Counted from the first letter of the stretch, positions 9,336-18,392 are shown. The stretch: 64,000 nt of DNA from Fuerstiella sp. (GCA_022447225.1 JAKVAZ010000002.1:62001-126000); one strand, 5' to 3'. Numbers and translations: made by a program. Notes: generated from the letters alone by a model not told the origin.

Positions 9336-10343
9336 TCAGGCTTTTGACATCATACTTTCGGGAATCGTTTGCGCCACCATAAGCAGAATCAAACCCACGA
9401 TTCCGAACACCTGAAACTGTTCCTTAAATCTTCGGCGATGTGTTGACTGGAATTCGCCACGAACCAGTCCGGCCAGGTTGTCTTCGTAGATCTGCCCCAG
9501 ATCATACGCCCGGGTTCGGGCCGGAATCCAGGCTCCTGATGTTGTCGTTGCCATTTCTTTGAGCAGCGATTCATTCATTTTCGACCAGACCTCCTTTCCT
9601 TCATCCTGTGTGTAGGCGACTGAGCCGTCTTCATTTCGTCGAGGAATACGAGCTCCTTCATCCGTATCCCCCAACCCAATTGAAATGATACGAATACCAC
9701 GTTCACCTGCCTGTTTTGCGGCTTCGAGGGGAAATGATTTGTGATCTTCCCCGTCTGTGATCAGCACGATAACCTGATCACGATCGCCTCGTTCTTCCAG
9801 GGATTCCATACCCCGACGAATGGCATCCCCAATAAGGCTTCCGCCACGAGGTGCTGAACCTGGCTCGACGTCGTCGAGCGCCATACGAAAGAACCCCTGA
9901 TCTGTCGTCAGCGGTACCAGTTCGACAGGTGCACCGGCAAAAACGATCAGGCCAATCCGATCTCCTTCCAGTCTGGGCAGCAGGTCCAGAATATCGGACT
10001 TTGCTCGTTCCAGACGATTTGGTGCAACATCTTCAGCAAGCATGGAACGGGAAACATCGAGCAACACGAAGAGATCCGCGCCTCTTGCGGAGACCTGCTC
10101 CACCACAACTCCGAACTGTGGTCGTGCTGCGGCAACGATCAACAGGCCGGTTGCGAGCATCAGTAGTGTTGCACGAGTCACAAGACGTGTGGGCGATGAG
10201 CCGGGTATCAGGCGTTGAGCCATCGAAGGGGCAGCAAACTGCAATGCTGCCAGCCGTCGTTTTCTATGCGCATAAAACAGGACTGATCCGACGCAGGGAA
10301 CCAGCCATAACGCAAACAGAACATTCGGACTTCCCCAGGACAC
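9336..10343 (-). CDS. batA: VWA-domain membrane protein, BatA/BatB type
   Basis: This 335-residue protein has two N-terminal membrane helices (about 8-24 and 56-73), a von Willebrand A domain, and a C-terminal helix (VFGIVGLILLMVAQTI). The metal-ion-dependent adhesion site is intact: D96-V-S98-R-S100, a Thr in LTTDQG and the Asp in LITDGEDH. This matches BatA/BatB, the inner-membrane VWA subunits of Bat operons. Only one VWA gene is present here, whereas batA and batB often occur in tandem. The MoxR ATPase and DUF58 genes that usually precede them are not in the window. The gene upstream on the same strand is the ROK kinase, only 52 nt away, so the two may be co-transcribed. Confidence 0.85.
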   Translation of the reverse strand: MSWGSPNVLFALWLVPCVGSVLFYAHRKRRLAALQFAAPSMAQRLIPGSSPTRLVTRATLLMLATGLLIVAAARPQFGVVVEQVSARGADLFVLLDVSRSMLAEDVAPNRLERAKSDILDLLPRLEGDRIGLIVFAGAPVELVPLTTDQGFFRMALDDVEPGSAPRGGSLIGDAIRRGMESLEERGDRDQVIVLITDGEDHKSFPLEAAKQAGERGIRIISIGLGDTDEGARIPRRNEDGSVAYTQDEGKEVWSKMNESLLKEMATTTSGAWIPARTRAYDLGQIYEDNLAGLVRGEFQSTHRRRFKEQFQVFGIVGLILLMVAQTIPESMMSKA

Positions 10344-10395
10344 GTGAATTGTCTCTTTGTAGAACTAACAGACGGGAATTCGAATCGCCGACGGA

Positions 10396-11394
10396 CTAGC
10401 TTGACGGGAGATTACATTTTCGGCCCCAGGAAGCTGCACCGATTGCCGTTGCATAATCGCCCAGTGTTGCCGTTCGTATTTCACACGATTTCCACAGTGA
10501 CGGAAGTGCATTTCGTTTGATTCCTGCCGTTGTTTCTTCCAGATACAGGTTGGGCATTGCCTCAACCAGACCGCCACCAATGACAATAATATCCGGTGCC
10601 AGAACATTGACCAGTGATCCGGCACCGCGGCCGATTTGACGTGCAGCCCGACGTACGATTTTTTCGATCTCTGAATCGCCTGCGTCGATTGCACGTGAAA
10701 GTGTTCCACTCCGAATCTGCGTCAGATCACAGCCGGCTTCACGGGCAAGCGCTGGTGCTTTTCCACGATAGGCAGCTCGTGCAGCCTCACCTGCAATTGC
10801 TAACCGACTTCCAAGGGCTTCCAGTGTGCCCACCGGCCCCAGTCCGGCGGCCGGTCCCTCGGTTGCCATCTGGATGAAGCCTACTTCCATGCAGGACGTT
10901 GTTGCTCCGCAGAAGATTCGACCTTCGTATACGCAGCCACCGCCCACACCGGTTCCCGGAAACACGCCTAAAACACAACGTTTGTTCTGGGCGACTCCAT
11001 GGCTGAATTCACCGAAGACTCCAGCATCAACATCGTTACATATTGCGACGGTGCAGTGAAACTCTTCTGCCAGTTCCTCCTGCAGATGCAGGTTCTTCCA
11101 GCCGAGATTGGGCGCCTCCCATATCACACCGCGATCCATATCAACGGGACCCGGACAGCCGGCACCGATTGCATGTACAGCATCGGAAGGCACGTTTGCA
11201 TCGTTCAGGGCCATACGGATGGTCTCGGTGATTCGGGCGACCGGTACCGTACTCTGTCCTTTTTTTTCTCGTGTTTTGCGGCGTTTTTTGCCCAGTACAT
11301 TGAAATCACTGTCGTACACAACAGCCAGCATTTTTGTGCCACCAAGGTCGAATCCAACCCAGACACTCCTGTCCTTTTCGTTCGTCTTTGCCAT
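10396..11394 (-). CDS. ROK family sugar kinase / glucokinase-like protein lacking the zinc motif
   Basis: This cytoplasmic ATP-dependent hexose kinase candidate has 332 residues. The phosphate-binding loop DLGGT (16-20), the sugar-binding and catalytic NDVDAG segment (catalytic Asp121) and the GTGVGGG loop (147-153) are intact. The ROK consensus zinc site is not: the usual ExGH histidine is replaced (EVGF, 170-173), and where CxCGxxGCxE is expected the protein reads GPAAGLGPVGTLE. Loss of both parts together suggests a lineage without structural zinc rather than a sequencing error. Substrate is uncertain; glucose is the commonest in the family, and a transcription-regulator ROK is excluded because no N-terminal helix-turn-helix is present. 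It lies between the sigma factor and the VWA gene, same strand. Confidence 0.75.
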   Translation of the reverse strand: MAKTNEKDRSVWVGFDLGGTKMLAVVYDSDFNVLGKKRRKTREKKGQSTVPVARITETIRMALNDANVPSDAVHAIGAGCPGPVDMDRGVIWEAPNLGWKNLHLQEELAEEFHCTVAICNDVDAGVFGEFSHGVAQNKRCVLGVFPGTGVGGGCVYEGRIFCGATTSCMEVGFIQMATEGPAAGLGPVGTLEALGSRLAIAGEAARAAYRGKAPALAREAGCDLTQIRSGTLSRAIDAGDSEIEKIVRRAARQIGRGAGSLVNVLAPDIIVIGGGLVEAMPNLYLEETTAGIKRNALPSLWKSCEIRTATLGDYATAIGAASWGRKCNLPSS

Positions 11395-11520
11395 TTTTAA
11401 TCCGTTTTCAAATCAGACGACAACGAAACGACCGTCGAGATGGTCTCAAACACTCGGCGACCTTTTTCACAGGACGGTTAACTGAACACAATTTAAAGAT
11501 ACATGGTCGTTGCCAGCCTG

Positions 11521-12132
11521 TCAGGTGTATTTCTCCAGGGCACTTTTGAGTTTTTCTCGAGCACGGGCCAGCAGAGATTTTACGGCGACAGCATTCATGC
11601 TCATGACACTGCCGATATCTTCATAGCTCATGCCTTCGAACTTATGCAGGAGTACGGCCATCTTCTGACGCTCAGCAAGACCATCCAGAGCATCCCGTAC
11701 CTGTGACTGAAGCTCCTTGGACACCAGTAGCCGCGCGGGCATCAGGGCAGATCGTTCAGCCAGTACACGGTCTGCCAGCTTCACTTCCTGCGACCCTGAT
11801 TTTCCTGCTGCCAGAGAAACATTGCGTCGGTGCTTCGCCATGCCCCGAATCTGATTGCTTGCAAGGTTGTGGGCAATTCGAAATAACCAGGTCGAAAATT
11901 TGGCTGACGCCTTGTACCGTTCTCTGGCACGGTAGACTCGCAAAAAGGCATCCTGTGCAAGATCTTCTGAGACTGTACGGTCACCGAGAAGATGATAGAA
12001 AAAACCAATTAATCGATCCTCGTATCGGTCGACCAGCTGTTCAAATGCTCTGTGATCATTTGTCGCCACGCGCAGCATCAGCTGAACATCGGGATCAGCG
12101 AGATATTGGTTGGGAAGAGACTGTGATACCAC
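11521..12132 (-). CDS. ECF-type RNA polymerase sigma factor (RpoE/SigW family)
   Basis: This 203-residue sigma-70 family protein contains region 2 (FEQLVDRYEDRLIGFFYHLL through FSTWLFRIAHNLASNQIR) and region 4 (MSYEDIGSVMSMNAVAVKSLLARAREKL). It would direct RNA polymerase to a specific promoter set. The start is a GTG at 12132, supported by a GGAGG Shine-Dalgarno sequence about 8 nt upstream. No anti-sigma gene follows; the next gene on the strand is the ROK kinase, 126 nt away. It stands at the head of the ROK-Bat run, so it might control that run, but this is inference from position only. Confidence 0.9.
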   Translation of the reverse strand: MVSQSLPNQYLADPDVQLMLRVATNDHRAFEQLVDRYEDRLIGFFYHLLGDRTVSEDLAQDAFLRVYRARERYKASAKFSTWLFRIAHNLASNQIRGMAKHRRNVSLAAGKSGSQEVKLADRVLAERSALMPARLLVSKELQSQVRDALDGLAERQKMAVLLHKFEGMSYEDIGSVMSMNAVAVKSLLARAREKLKSALEKYT

Positions 12133-12378
12133 GGAGTGCCTCCGAAATATCTGCTGAAGACGGTTGTGACGACATTGACTTCACCACCGAGTCTAGCATT
12201 ATTCCATGCAAGCTCACGTGATTGAATAACACTGAAAGTGAGGAAGACTTCGAAGTCTGGACTGACCGGGTAAAAGTGGCCCTGACCACAGGTGTGTTTT
12301 GGCTTCCTTTCGATGGCAGGAGCCGATTTTACTTTGCTGAGAGTCGATTAGAATTTTGGTGAAAAAGGGTCAGCGCAC

Positions 12379-12413
12379 AAAAAAACCTCACCCTGATCTA
12401 TCACAGGTTGAGG
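12379..12413 (-). terminator. Rho-independent terminator downstream of tRNA-Glu
   Basis: On the minus strand a 10-bp hairpin with one mismatch (arms at 12386-12395 and 12404-12413, 8-nt loop) is followed by a run of T residues (12379-12385). It lies 9 nt past the tRNA 3' end, where a terminator for the tRNA transcript is expected. Confidence 0.7.
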
Positions 12414-12421
12414 CGAAACGA

Positions 12422-12496
<75 letters not shown>

Positions 12497-12582
12497 CTGT
12501 TAATCTGCAATGTCAATTGTCGGTTTGGCGTAGGAAAACACTTAAGACGAACGCGTACAACTGCAAATTTCTCTGCGAACTT

Positions 12583-12795
12583 CTATTGTTCGGCCTGAGA
12601 ATCATTCGCTTTGCCAGCGTCGGCCAATTCCTGCTCTCGAAGAATTGCGTCCAGCACTTCTTGGCGGTGTACAGGAATGTCTCTCGGAGCTTCAATCCCG
12701 AGGCGCACTTTGTCTCCACGTATATCTACGATGGTGACAACCACATCATCGTTGATCACGATGCTTTCGTTCTTTTTCCGTGACAAGACTAACAT
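12583..12795 (-). CDS. csrA: Carbon storage regulator CsrA (RNA-binding translational regulator)
   Basis: CsrA dimers bind GGA-containing hairpins in mRNA leaders and repress or stabilise translation. The protein opens with the family hallmark MLVLSRKKNESIVI and contains the RLGIEAPRDIPVHRQEV segment that forms the RNA-binding surface. The frame extends 18 nt upstream to a TTG, but the ATG at 12795 gives the canonical N terminus and has a GGAGG Shine-Dalgarno sequence about 8 nt before it. That leader, AGTGGAGG, itself contains a GGA, so autoregulation is possible (inference). The length of 70 residues includes a short charged tail. In many bacteria csrA sits in flagellar operons; here it is a single gene between tRNA-Glu and the HU gene. 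Confidence 0.95.
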   Translation of the reverse strand: MLVLSRKKNESIVINDDVVVTIVDIRGDKVRLGIEAPRDIPVHRQEVLDAILREQELADAGKANDSQAEQ

Positions 12796-13005
12796 GGCAG
12801 AACCTCCACTCAAACCGGTTCATTCAACAGAAAATCTGCTGAATGAACGGTTGTGCATCACTGCGTCTGCCAAATTCTAGGTGGGATAGACCTCTTCGTC
12901 AACCACTTGGAAGATCTGTGGCTTCTCGATTGTTTGAATGGGGATAATAGGAATAGTGCGGGGAGGGGCCAAGAGGACGCCTTCAACTGGTAGTAAATAA
13001 AGAAT

Positions 13006-13039
13006 TCAGTGTCTTCTACTACGACCTAGAAGACACTGA
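13006..13039 (-). terminator. Hairpin terminator of the HU-family gene
   Basis: A perfect 13-bp inverted repeat (13006-13018 and 13027-13039, 8-nt loop) lies 57 nt past the HU stop codon. On the minus strand it is followed by the T-rich sequence ATTCTTTATTTA. Position and shape fit a Rho-independent terminator with a weak T tract. Confidence 0.65.
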
Positions 13040-13095
13040 TTCGGCAAGACCAGTCAACGGCGCCCCAAAACTCATAAATGAGGGCCGAGTCTAAC

Positions 13096-13404
13096 CTAAA
13101 TCATTTCCTTGAGCTTTTTGAGAGCTCGTACTTTGACGACCTTGGACGCTGGCTTTGCAGCGATCATGATTTCTTCACCCGTGGCAGGGTTTCGGCCCGG
13201 TCGCTCCTTGGTTGCCGGCTTGTTGTGGACATAAATCTTCAGCATTCCTGGAAGATTGAAGGTTCCGCAACCTTTGGTAAGGTCCTTTTCAATCAATTCT
13301 TCAAGAGAATCGAGGACAGCCGAAACCTCTTTACGGTTTAGCTCAGTCATTTCCGCCAGTTCATTGAGGATATCAGACTTAGAACGTGGTTTGTCCTTTG
13401 CCAT
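13096..13404 (-). CDS. HU family nucleoid DNA-binding protein
   Basis: This 102-residue histone-like protein has the HU/IHF fold signature: an N-terminal helical part (ILNELAEMTELNRKEVSAVLDSLEELI), the GTFNLPGML strand, and the DNA-clamping arm with the conserved GRNPATGEEI motif followed by a Lys-rich C terminus. HU dimers bend and compact DNA. The extra 10 N-terminal residues (AKDKPRSKSD) are slightly longer than in E. coli HU. The ATG at 13404 is supported by an AAAGGAG Shine-Dalgarno sequence about 9 nt upstream. It has its own terminator downstream at 13006-13039, so it is probably monocistronic. Confidence 0.92.
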   Translation of the reverse strand: MAKDKPRSKSDILNELAEMTELNRKEVSAVLDSLEELIEKDLTKGCGTFNLPGMLKIYVHNKPATKERPGRNPATGEEIMIAAKPASKVVKVRALKKLKEMI

Positions 13405-13738
13405 CGTGACCAGACTCCTTTAATTGGTAATTGATCCGGAACGAACACCCGGACGTCTCATTCCAACGAATCGAACATGACCGGATAAGTGCTGAACTCA
13501 ATGTTGGCGAAGTTAATTGGGATTCGCCTCGACTGTCAACGGCCTGGAAACAGCAAATCTCACAAAAACCCCGTTTTCTTGCGGGGCAAAATTGAATCGT
13601 CTCCCTTGGCAGCAGACTCTATCGAGCGGATCAGGCAAAGTTTGAAGGCATAGGCGACGCTGACAAACTGTGTCAATTCGGCCGGGCATGATTTGAAACG
13701 CTGCCAGCCGCATAATTTCACAGATTGCAGAATGAGAT

Positions 13739-14362
13739 ATGAGTGTAAGGATTATCGGAGGGCAATTGCGTCGGCGTCAGCTCAGGACACCACAGGGTAT
13801 CCTGACTCGACCGTATACAGATCGAGTCAGGCAGGTGGTATTCGACCGTATCGTCAATGTTGTGCCGGAGGCGCGAGTGGCCGATATCTATTCGGGCATT
13901 GGTACAATGGGTCTGGAGTCCATCAGCCGTGGAGCAGCGTCGTGTGTGTTTTTGGAGGGAACACCGGTCGTCCATCGGAGTCTCAAAGAAAACGTTCGGG
14001 TTCTTGCCGGTGAATTTCCAACAGTCTGCTGGAAAACAGATGTTCGATATACGTCCTTTGTGCCGCGCGGGAGCGATGGAATGCTGCCTTACACGCTTGT
14101 GTTTTTTGATCCGCCGTATGCGGACTGTCCGGCAATGGAACCAGGTCGCGTGTTGAGCAGATCTTTGACCCGGCTGGCACGTCCTGCTGTGACGTCAGAG
14201 GACGCGGTGCTTTTGATTCGGACTCCAAAAATGTTTGAATTGCCGGTACCTGCCGGCTGGCAGCTGCAGGAATGCTGGCCGGTGTCCACTATGAAAATCT
14301 GGAATCTGGTAAAAGCCGGACCGGAGAGGTCTGAAGAAAATCCTACAGGTTCTGTCAGCTGA
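13739..14362 (+). CDS. rsmD: 16S rRNA (guanine(966)-N(2))-methyltransferase RsmD
   Basis: RsmD methylates N2 of G966 in 16S rRNA during 30S assembly using S-adenosylmethionine. The protein opens with the family sequence RIIGGQLRRRQL and has the TRPYTDRVRQVVFDRI block (usually RPTxDRVKE). The SAM-binding motif is ADIYSGIGTMGLESISRGA, and the catalytic motif is DPPY at 124-127. The length of 207 residues is normal. The ATG at 13739 is directly followed by the conserved start of the domain. The usual partner coaD is not adjacent; htpG follows 85 nt downstream with its own ribosome-binding site. Confidence 0.9.
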   Translation: MSVRIIGGQLRRRQLRTPQGILTRPYTDRVRQVVFDRIVNVVPEARVADIYSGIGTMGLESISRGAASCVFLEGTPVVHRSLKENVRVLAGEFPTVCWKTDVRYTSFVPRGSDGMLPYTLVFFDPPYADCPAMEPGRVLSRSLTRLARPAVTSEDAVLLIRTPKMFELPVPAGWQLQECWPVSTMKIWNLVKAGPERSEENPTGSVS

Positions 14363-14432
14363 AAATATTTCAATATCGTGCGTTGCTTTTGTTTGGTGAC
14401 GCTCAGTTCATTACAGAGATCAGTTCTCAATC

Positions 14433-14439
14433 AAAGGAG
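14433..14439 (+). promoter_or_regulatory. Strong Shine-Dalgarno sequence of htpG
   Basis: AAAGGAG lies 8 nt before the htpG ATG. It is one of the few strong ribosome-binding sites in the window and fixes the start codon. Confidence 0.8.
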
Positions 14440-14447
14440 TCATCGAA

Positions 14448-16361
14448 ATGACTGCAGATGTCACCAAGGAAAATTTCACATTTGAAGCTGAGATCAGTCG
14501 ACTGCTGCATCTGCTTTCAAAATCGCTTTATCAAAACCGTGAGATCACGATTCGTGAGCTCGTTTCCAATGCGTCTGACGCAATTGACAGGCGACGACAC
14601 GCATCACTTACAGATTCCGGTATCGATGCTGATGATTTGCGGATCACAATAACTCCGGATAAGGAAGCTCGGGTTCTGACGATCCGGGACAACGGAATTG
14701 GAATGACGCATGATGATCTCGTTCGAAACCTGGGAACGATTGCTCACAGTGGGTCTTTGGAATACCTGCAACAACTCGGGGAGTCATCTGATCAGTCAGC
14801 GGATGTGTCGCTGATCGGACAGTTTGGAGTCGGCTTCTATTCGTCATTCATGCTGGCAGACCGTGTTGAGCTCCGGACACGCAGCGTTCATGATGATTCG
14901 GGCTGGGTCTGGGAGTCATCAGGAGACGGAACATTCACGATCGAAGCTGCAGCCGCACAGATCGAAGCGGGAACCGAAATTCGGCTGCACCTGAAGGATG
15001 ATATGGAGGAATTTACAGAAGAGGCCCGGCTGAAGTACATCCTCCGTACATATTCCACCTTTGTGCCGCATCCGGTTTACCTTGGTGACGAACACATCAA
15101 CGATCAGCCACCAATATGGGTTGAGCCAAAGAATTCGCTGAGTGACGAGCAGTATCGGGGATTTTTTGAATACCTGACTCATCCCGGTCAGTCTGCCAAA
15201 TGGCATTTGCATCTGTCAGCAGACTCGCCGTTTCAGTTTTACAGTATTCTTTACTGTCCGGAAACGAATCTGGAACGTATGGGGTTCGGGCGGTCTGAAC
15301 ATGGCCTGCATTTGTGCGCTAAGCGAATTCTGGTCCAAAACGACAACCGCGACCTGTTGCCGGACTACCTGCGTTTTTTGCGTGGAATTGTGGATTCCGC
15401 GGATCTGCCGCTGAACGTGTCACGTGAAGCTCTGCAGGACAACACTGTGTTCACGAAGATGCGTCGCGTGATTACCAAAAGAGTACTCGATTACCTCGAC
15501 GGTCTTGCGGGGGACGACGCGACGAAGTATGCAGAGTTCTACCGTGAATTCGGGGCCGTTCTTCGTGAGGGCATTGGTGAAGACTTCGAAAATCGTGAAC
15601 GACTGGGGAAACTTCTGAGATTTCAGTCGACTGACACGACAGCAGAAGACGGGCTCGCGTCACTGGCCGGATACTGTGAAAGAGCTGGTGAAGATCAAAA
15701 GCAGATCTATTTTGTGACTTCAGCGGATCCAGCTGCCGCACTGCGCGACCCCAATCTTGAAATCTTCCGAAAACGGAATCTGGAAGTTCTTGTGCTGACA
15801 GATCCGGCGGATGAATATCTCCTGACGACGCTTGGAAGTTTTAACGGGCGTGATGTGACTTCCGTTGATTCGGCAGAACTTGAGTTGCCGACAGACGGTG
15901 CTTCAGACAGTGAGAATGAGGGAGCAGAAGGCGGAGAAAAAGACGACAGGGAAACCCGAACAGGTTTTGACCAGGTGCTCAAGCTGTTCAAAGACGCACT
16001 TGGCGACAGCGTCGAGGATATTCGTCGATCAGAACGACTGACCGAAAGTGCCTGTTGTCTTGTGAACGCGCAGGGGTCCATGAGTACGACGATGCAGAAA
16101 GTTCTGCAGATCAACACACCCGATTTTGAACTTTCAAAAATGATTCTGGAAATAAATCCTGATGCGCCACTTGTCGCGCGACTTTGTGAGATTGTGGCGA
16201 ATGAAGACAACGCTGAATTTATTCGTCACTGCGGGTGCCAGTTGCACGCAAACGCTATGATTCTGGCCGGACTGGCTCCTGACGGAAACCAACTGGCCGA
16301 TCGTACCCAGGATTTTATGCTGAACCTGGCCAGCGATCGGTCGTCTATTGTGGGAGTGTAA
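14448..16361 (+). CDS. htpG: Molecular chaperone HtpG (Hsp90 family)
   Basis: HtpG is the bacterial Hsp90, a cytoplasmic ATP-dependent chaperone acting as a dimer. The GHKL ATPase motifs are complete: ELVSNASDAID near residue 40 (ATP/Mg site), DNGIGM near residue 85 and GQFGVGFYSSF near residue 125. The middle domain carries the ILVQNDNRDLLPDYLRFLRG and VDSADLPLNVSRE segments, including the catalytic Arg region. The C-terminal dimerisation part is present, and the length of 637 residues is typical. The linker near residues 485-505 is unusually acidic (Asp/Glu/Ser rich). It follows rsmD on the same strand and converges with the TlpA-like gene; a GC-rich hairpin at 16364-16389 follows immediately. 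Confidence 0.97.
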   Translation: MTADVTKENFTFEAEISRLLHLLSKSLYQNREITIRELVSNASDAIDRRRHASLTDSGIDADDLRITITPDKEARVLTIRDNGIGMTHDDLVRNLGTIAHSGSLEYLQQLGESSDQSADVSLIGQFGVGFYSSFMLADRVELRTRSVHDDSGWVWESSGDGTFTIEAAAAQIEAGTEIRLHLKDDMEEFTEEARLKYILRTYSTFVPHPVYLGDEHINDQPPIWVEPKNSLSDEQYRGFFEYLTHPGQSAKWHLHLSADSPFQFYSILYCPETNLERMGFGRSEHGLHLCAKRILVQNDNRDLLPDYLRFLRGIVDSADLPLNVSREALQDNTVFTKMRRVITKRVLDYLDGLAGDDATKYAEFYREFGAVLREGIGEDFENRERLGKLLRFQSTDTTAEDGLASLAGYCERAGEDQKQIYFVTSADPAAALRDPNLEIFRKRNLEVLVLTDPADEYLLTTLGSFNGRDVTSVDSAELELPTDGASDSENEGAEGGEKDDRETRTGFDQVLKLFKDALGDSVEDIRRSERLTESACCLVNAQGSMSTTMQKVLQINTPDFELSKMILEINPDAPLVARLCEIVANEDNAEFIRHCGCQLHANAMILAGLAPDGNQLADRTQDFMLNLASDRSSIVGV

Positions 16362-16363
16362 TG

Positions 16364-16389
16364 CTGCCGCTGCAGTGCGTCTGCGGCAG
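16364..16389. terminator. GC-rich hairpin between the convergent htpG and TlpA-like genes
   Basis: A 7-bp perfect inverted repeat (CTGCCGC ... GCGGCAG, 12-nt loop) starts 2 nt after the htpG stop codon. There is no clear T tract, so it may be a weak or Rho-assisted terminator for htpG. Confidence 0.4.
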
Positions 16390-16418
16390 TACAACCCCGC
16401 TTTATCGACGTGGTTGAG

Positions 16419-18392
16419 TTAGTTCTTTGTTCGGGGAACTGCGGCCGCTCCAGGAGGTTGTGACGCATCACTCATGGTTTTGCCCTGGATCAGGTTTTGT
16501 ACGGCCTGGTCCAGATTCTCGGTGGTAATTCCGCCGGCAACGATGCCTTTTCTGTCAACAAGAAACATGGTCGGCATGGAAACAATGCCAAAGTCACGAG
16601 CCAGTTTTCCGTCCATTCCTCCCGCATCACGAATGTGGTTCCAGCGTCCACCGTACTTGTCGATGAATGGTTTGAGTGCGGCGGCGTTTGGATCGAGGTT
16701 CACCCCCAGAATTTCGAATCCGGCTTTACGATGCTTGGTGTAAACGGTTTCAATTGTCGGCAGGTCTTTGGCGTACGGCGTTGCCCAAGTGGCCCAAAAG
16801 ACGACCAGCAGAACACGACCCTGAAACTGAGACGCTGCGATATTCTGTCCGTTAAGTGACGGGCCGCTGAGTTCAAGTGTTTTTCCTGTGAGATCCAGTC
16901 GGCGTAATGCACCCCGAGCTCGAATTCCACCATTCGTACGAGGGTGATTGGCTGCCAGACGATTATACCATCCGCGCGCGTCATCAAGGCGACCCATGAT
17001 TTCCAGACTGATTGCCAGCTGAATTACTGCGTCGGCTGCGTCATCAGATTTTGGCCATTTTTTTGCATATTTTTCCAATTCGTTCAGCCACCACTCCTGA
17101 GTTGCTGCACGCTGTTCCTCTTCCCTGCTGTTCTGCAGGCGAACCGCATATTCCGCCAGTAAACGTCGATACCAGATGTATCCCTGAATTTGCGAATTCT
17201 TGTGCAACTGCTCCTGCAGTTTATTCAGGCGTTTCAGGCCATCCGGGTAGCCTCCTGTCTGAACAGCGGCGGCCAGACCGTCTGCGTACTGGCGAATCCA
17301 GTCGTTACGCAGTTTTTCACTCTTTACCAGTGGAATGATCTGTTCAATGATGTTGGCTCGTTTTCGGTTGTATTCGATCAGGTCTGTGGCCGTCGCATTC
17401 TGACCGGGCATGGAACTGTCGATCACTTCGAGCTTTTTGAGAAATTGCTGCATTTCCTTGGGCACTGAATCTGCCGCCGTGACCATCGACTGAGCGTTGG
17501 CCGGCTGCATGAGTATTCCACCAATTGAAATTTGAGAGTTCTTCTCATCGAGAGGTCGCGGCAGTTGGGTCAATTTCCAGACGTCCCCAACACGCACCAT
17601 CTCTCCGATTAAAACCAGGTTATCGGTTTCGGAAACGGACCGATTCCGAACGAAGGCCATCGCATTTTCGTAGACCATCAGGTCCGTTTTGAATCGTTTG
17701 CCATCTGCCGGTATCAGCCCCGGGACAGGGGGATCAAAACGCACCCATTCCGTGTTCTTGTTGATGGTTCGGGAAGAGGCCAGCAGCTGTTTTAGCTGCG
17801 CTGCCGGTCTGGCTACCGATTTGAGCATTTCTTGGGCCACACTCCTGTCAATGTTCAGCTGACGTATGTCGGAGGCATTGACAAGTACCGTTGTCAGGAT
17901 TTGTGCGTCGTTGCGTGTCATTGCTTCAACCGCCACCTGGGCGGCCTCGGGCGCGGAAATCATCTTCCATTCGTCTATTTTTCCATCTTCATTCGTATCC
18001 AGCCCCCAGCGCGCTCCTCCCAGGTTCATCCAGCGATACTGGTCCGGCTTTCTGTTGAAATTGCTGTCGATATCCCGGTAAACCTCAAGACCATGTCGGT
18101 AGTACCGAAAGACGTCGGGGTTCTGATCTCCGTTTGTGTCTGTGAATCGACGGAGGACCTGTCCTGCGGGACCATAGACAACAAATCCGGCGCTGCCGTT
18201 TTCGTGTTCAACTTCGACTCGACACCTGGCAAAATCGGCCGCTGGCGGAGTTTCATACTCGACGTCGTTCTGCAGCGGGCGATACGGTTGCAGAATCTGT
18301 TCCGCGGAGTATTTCTGCGCCCAGGCGGATTCCGTTCCGGTACACACCAGAACTAACAGAAAAAAACAACAAATTCGACATGTCGGCAGCAT
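16419..18392 (-). CDS. Secreted TlpA/redoxin-domain protein lacking the CxxC redox motif
   Basis: The protein starts with a signal peptide (CCFFLLVLVCTGTESAWAQ) when read from the ATG at 18392; the frame is open to 18455 but the added 21 residues precede the signal. About 500 residues of mostly helical, TPR-like or unassigned sequence follow. The last 150 residues form an AhpC/TSA-TlpA thioredoxin fold (GRVLLVVFWATWATPY through GIVSMPTMFLVDRKG with the cis-proline). TlpA proteins normally read WCxxC; here the two cysteines are Ala and Tyr (codons at 16773-16784). Thiol-disulfide exchange by this motif is therefore impossible. The domain may have become a binding module or may act through another residue. 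Long N-terminal extensions on TlpA domains are common in planctomycetes. Confidence 0.8.
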   Translation of the reverse strand: MLPTCRICCFFLLVLVCTGTESAWAQKYSAEQILQPYRPLQNDVEYETPPAADFARCRVEVEHENGSAGFVVYGPAGQVLRRFTDTNGDQNPDVFRYYRHGLEVYRDIDSNFNRKPDQYRWMNLGGARWGLDTNEDGKIDEWKMISAPEAAQVAVEAMTRNDAQILTTVLVNASDIRQLNIDRSVAQEMLKSVARPAAQLKQLLASSRTINKNTEWVRFDPPVPGLIPADGKRFKTDLMVYENAMAFVRNRSVSETDNLVLIGEMVRVGDVWKLTQLPRPLDEKNSQISIGGILMQPANAQSMVTAADSVPKEMQQFLKKLEVIDSSMPGQNATATDLIEYNRKRANIIEQIIPLVKSEKLRNDWIRQYADGLAAAVQTGGYPDGLKRLNKLQEQLHKNSQIQGYIWYRRLLAEYAVRLQNSREEEQRAATQEWWLNELEKYAKKWPKSDDAADAVIQLAISLEIMGRLDDARGWYNRLAANHPRTNGGIRARGALRRLDLTGKTLELSGPSLNGQNIAASQFQGRVLLVVFWATWATPYAKDLPTIETVYTKHRKAGFEILGVNLDPNAAALKPFIDKYGGRWNHIRDAGGMDGKLARDFGIVSMPTMFLVDRKGIVAGGITTENLDQAVQNLIQGKTMSDASQPPGAAAVPRTKN

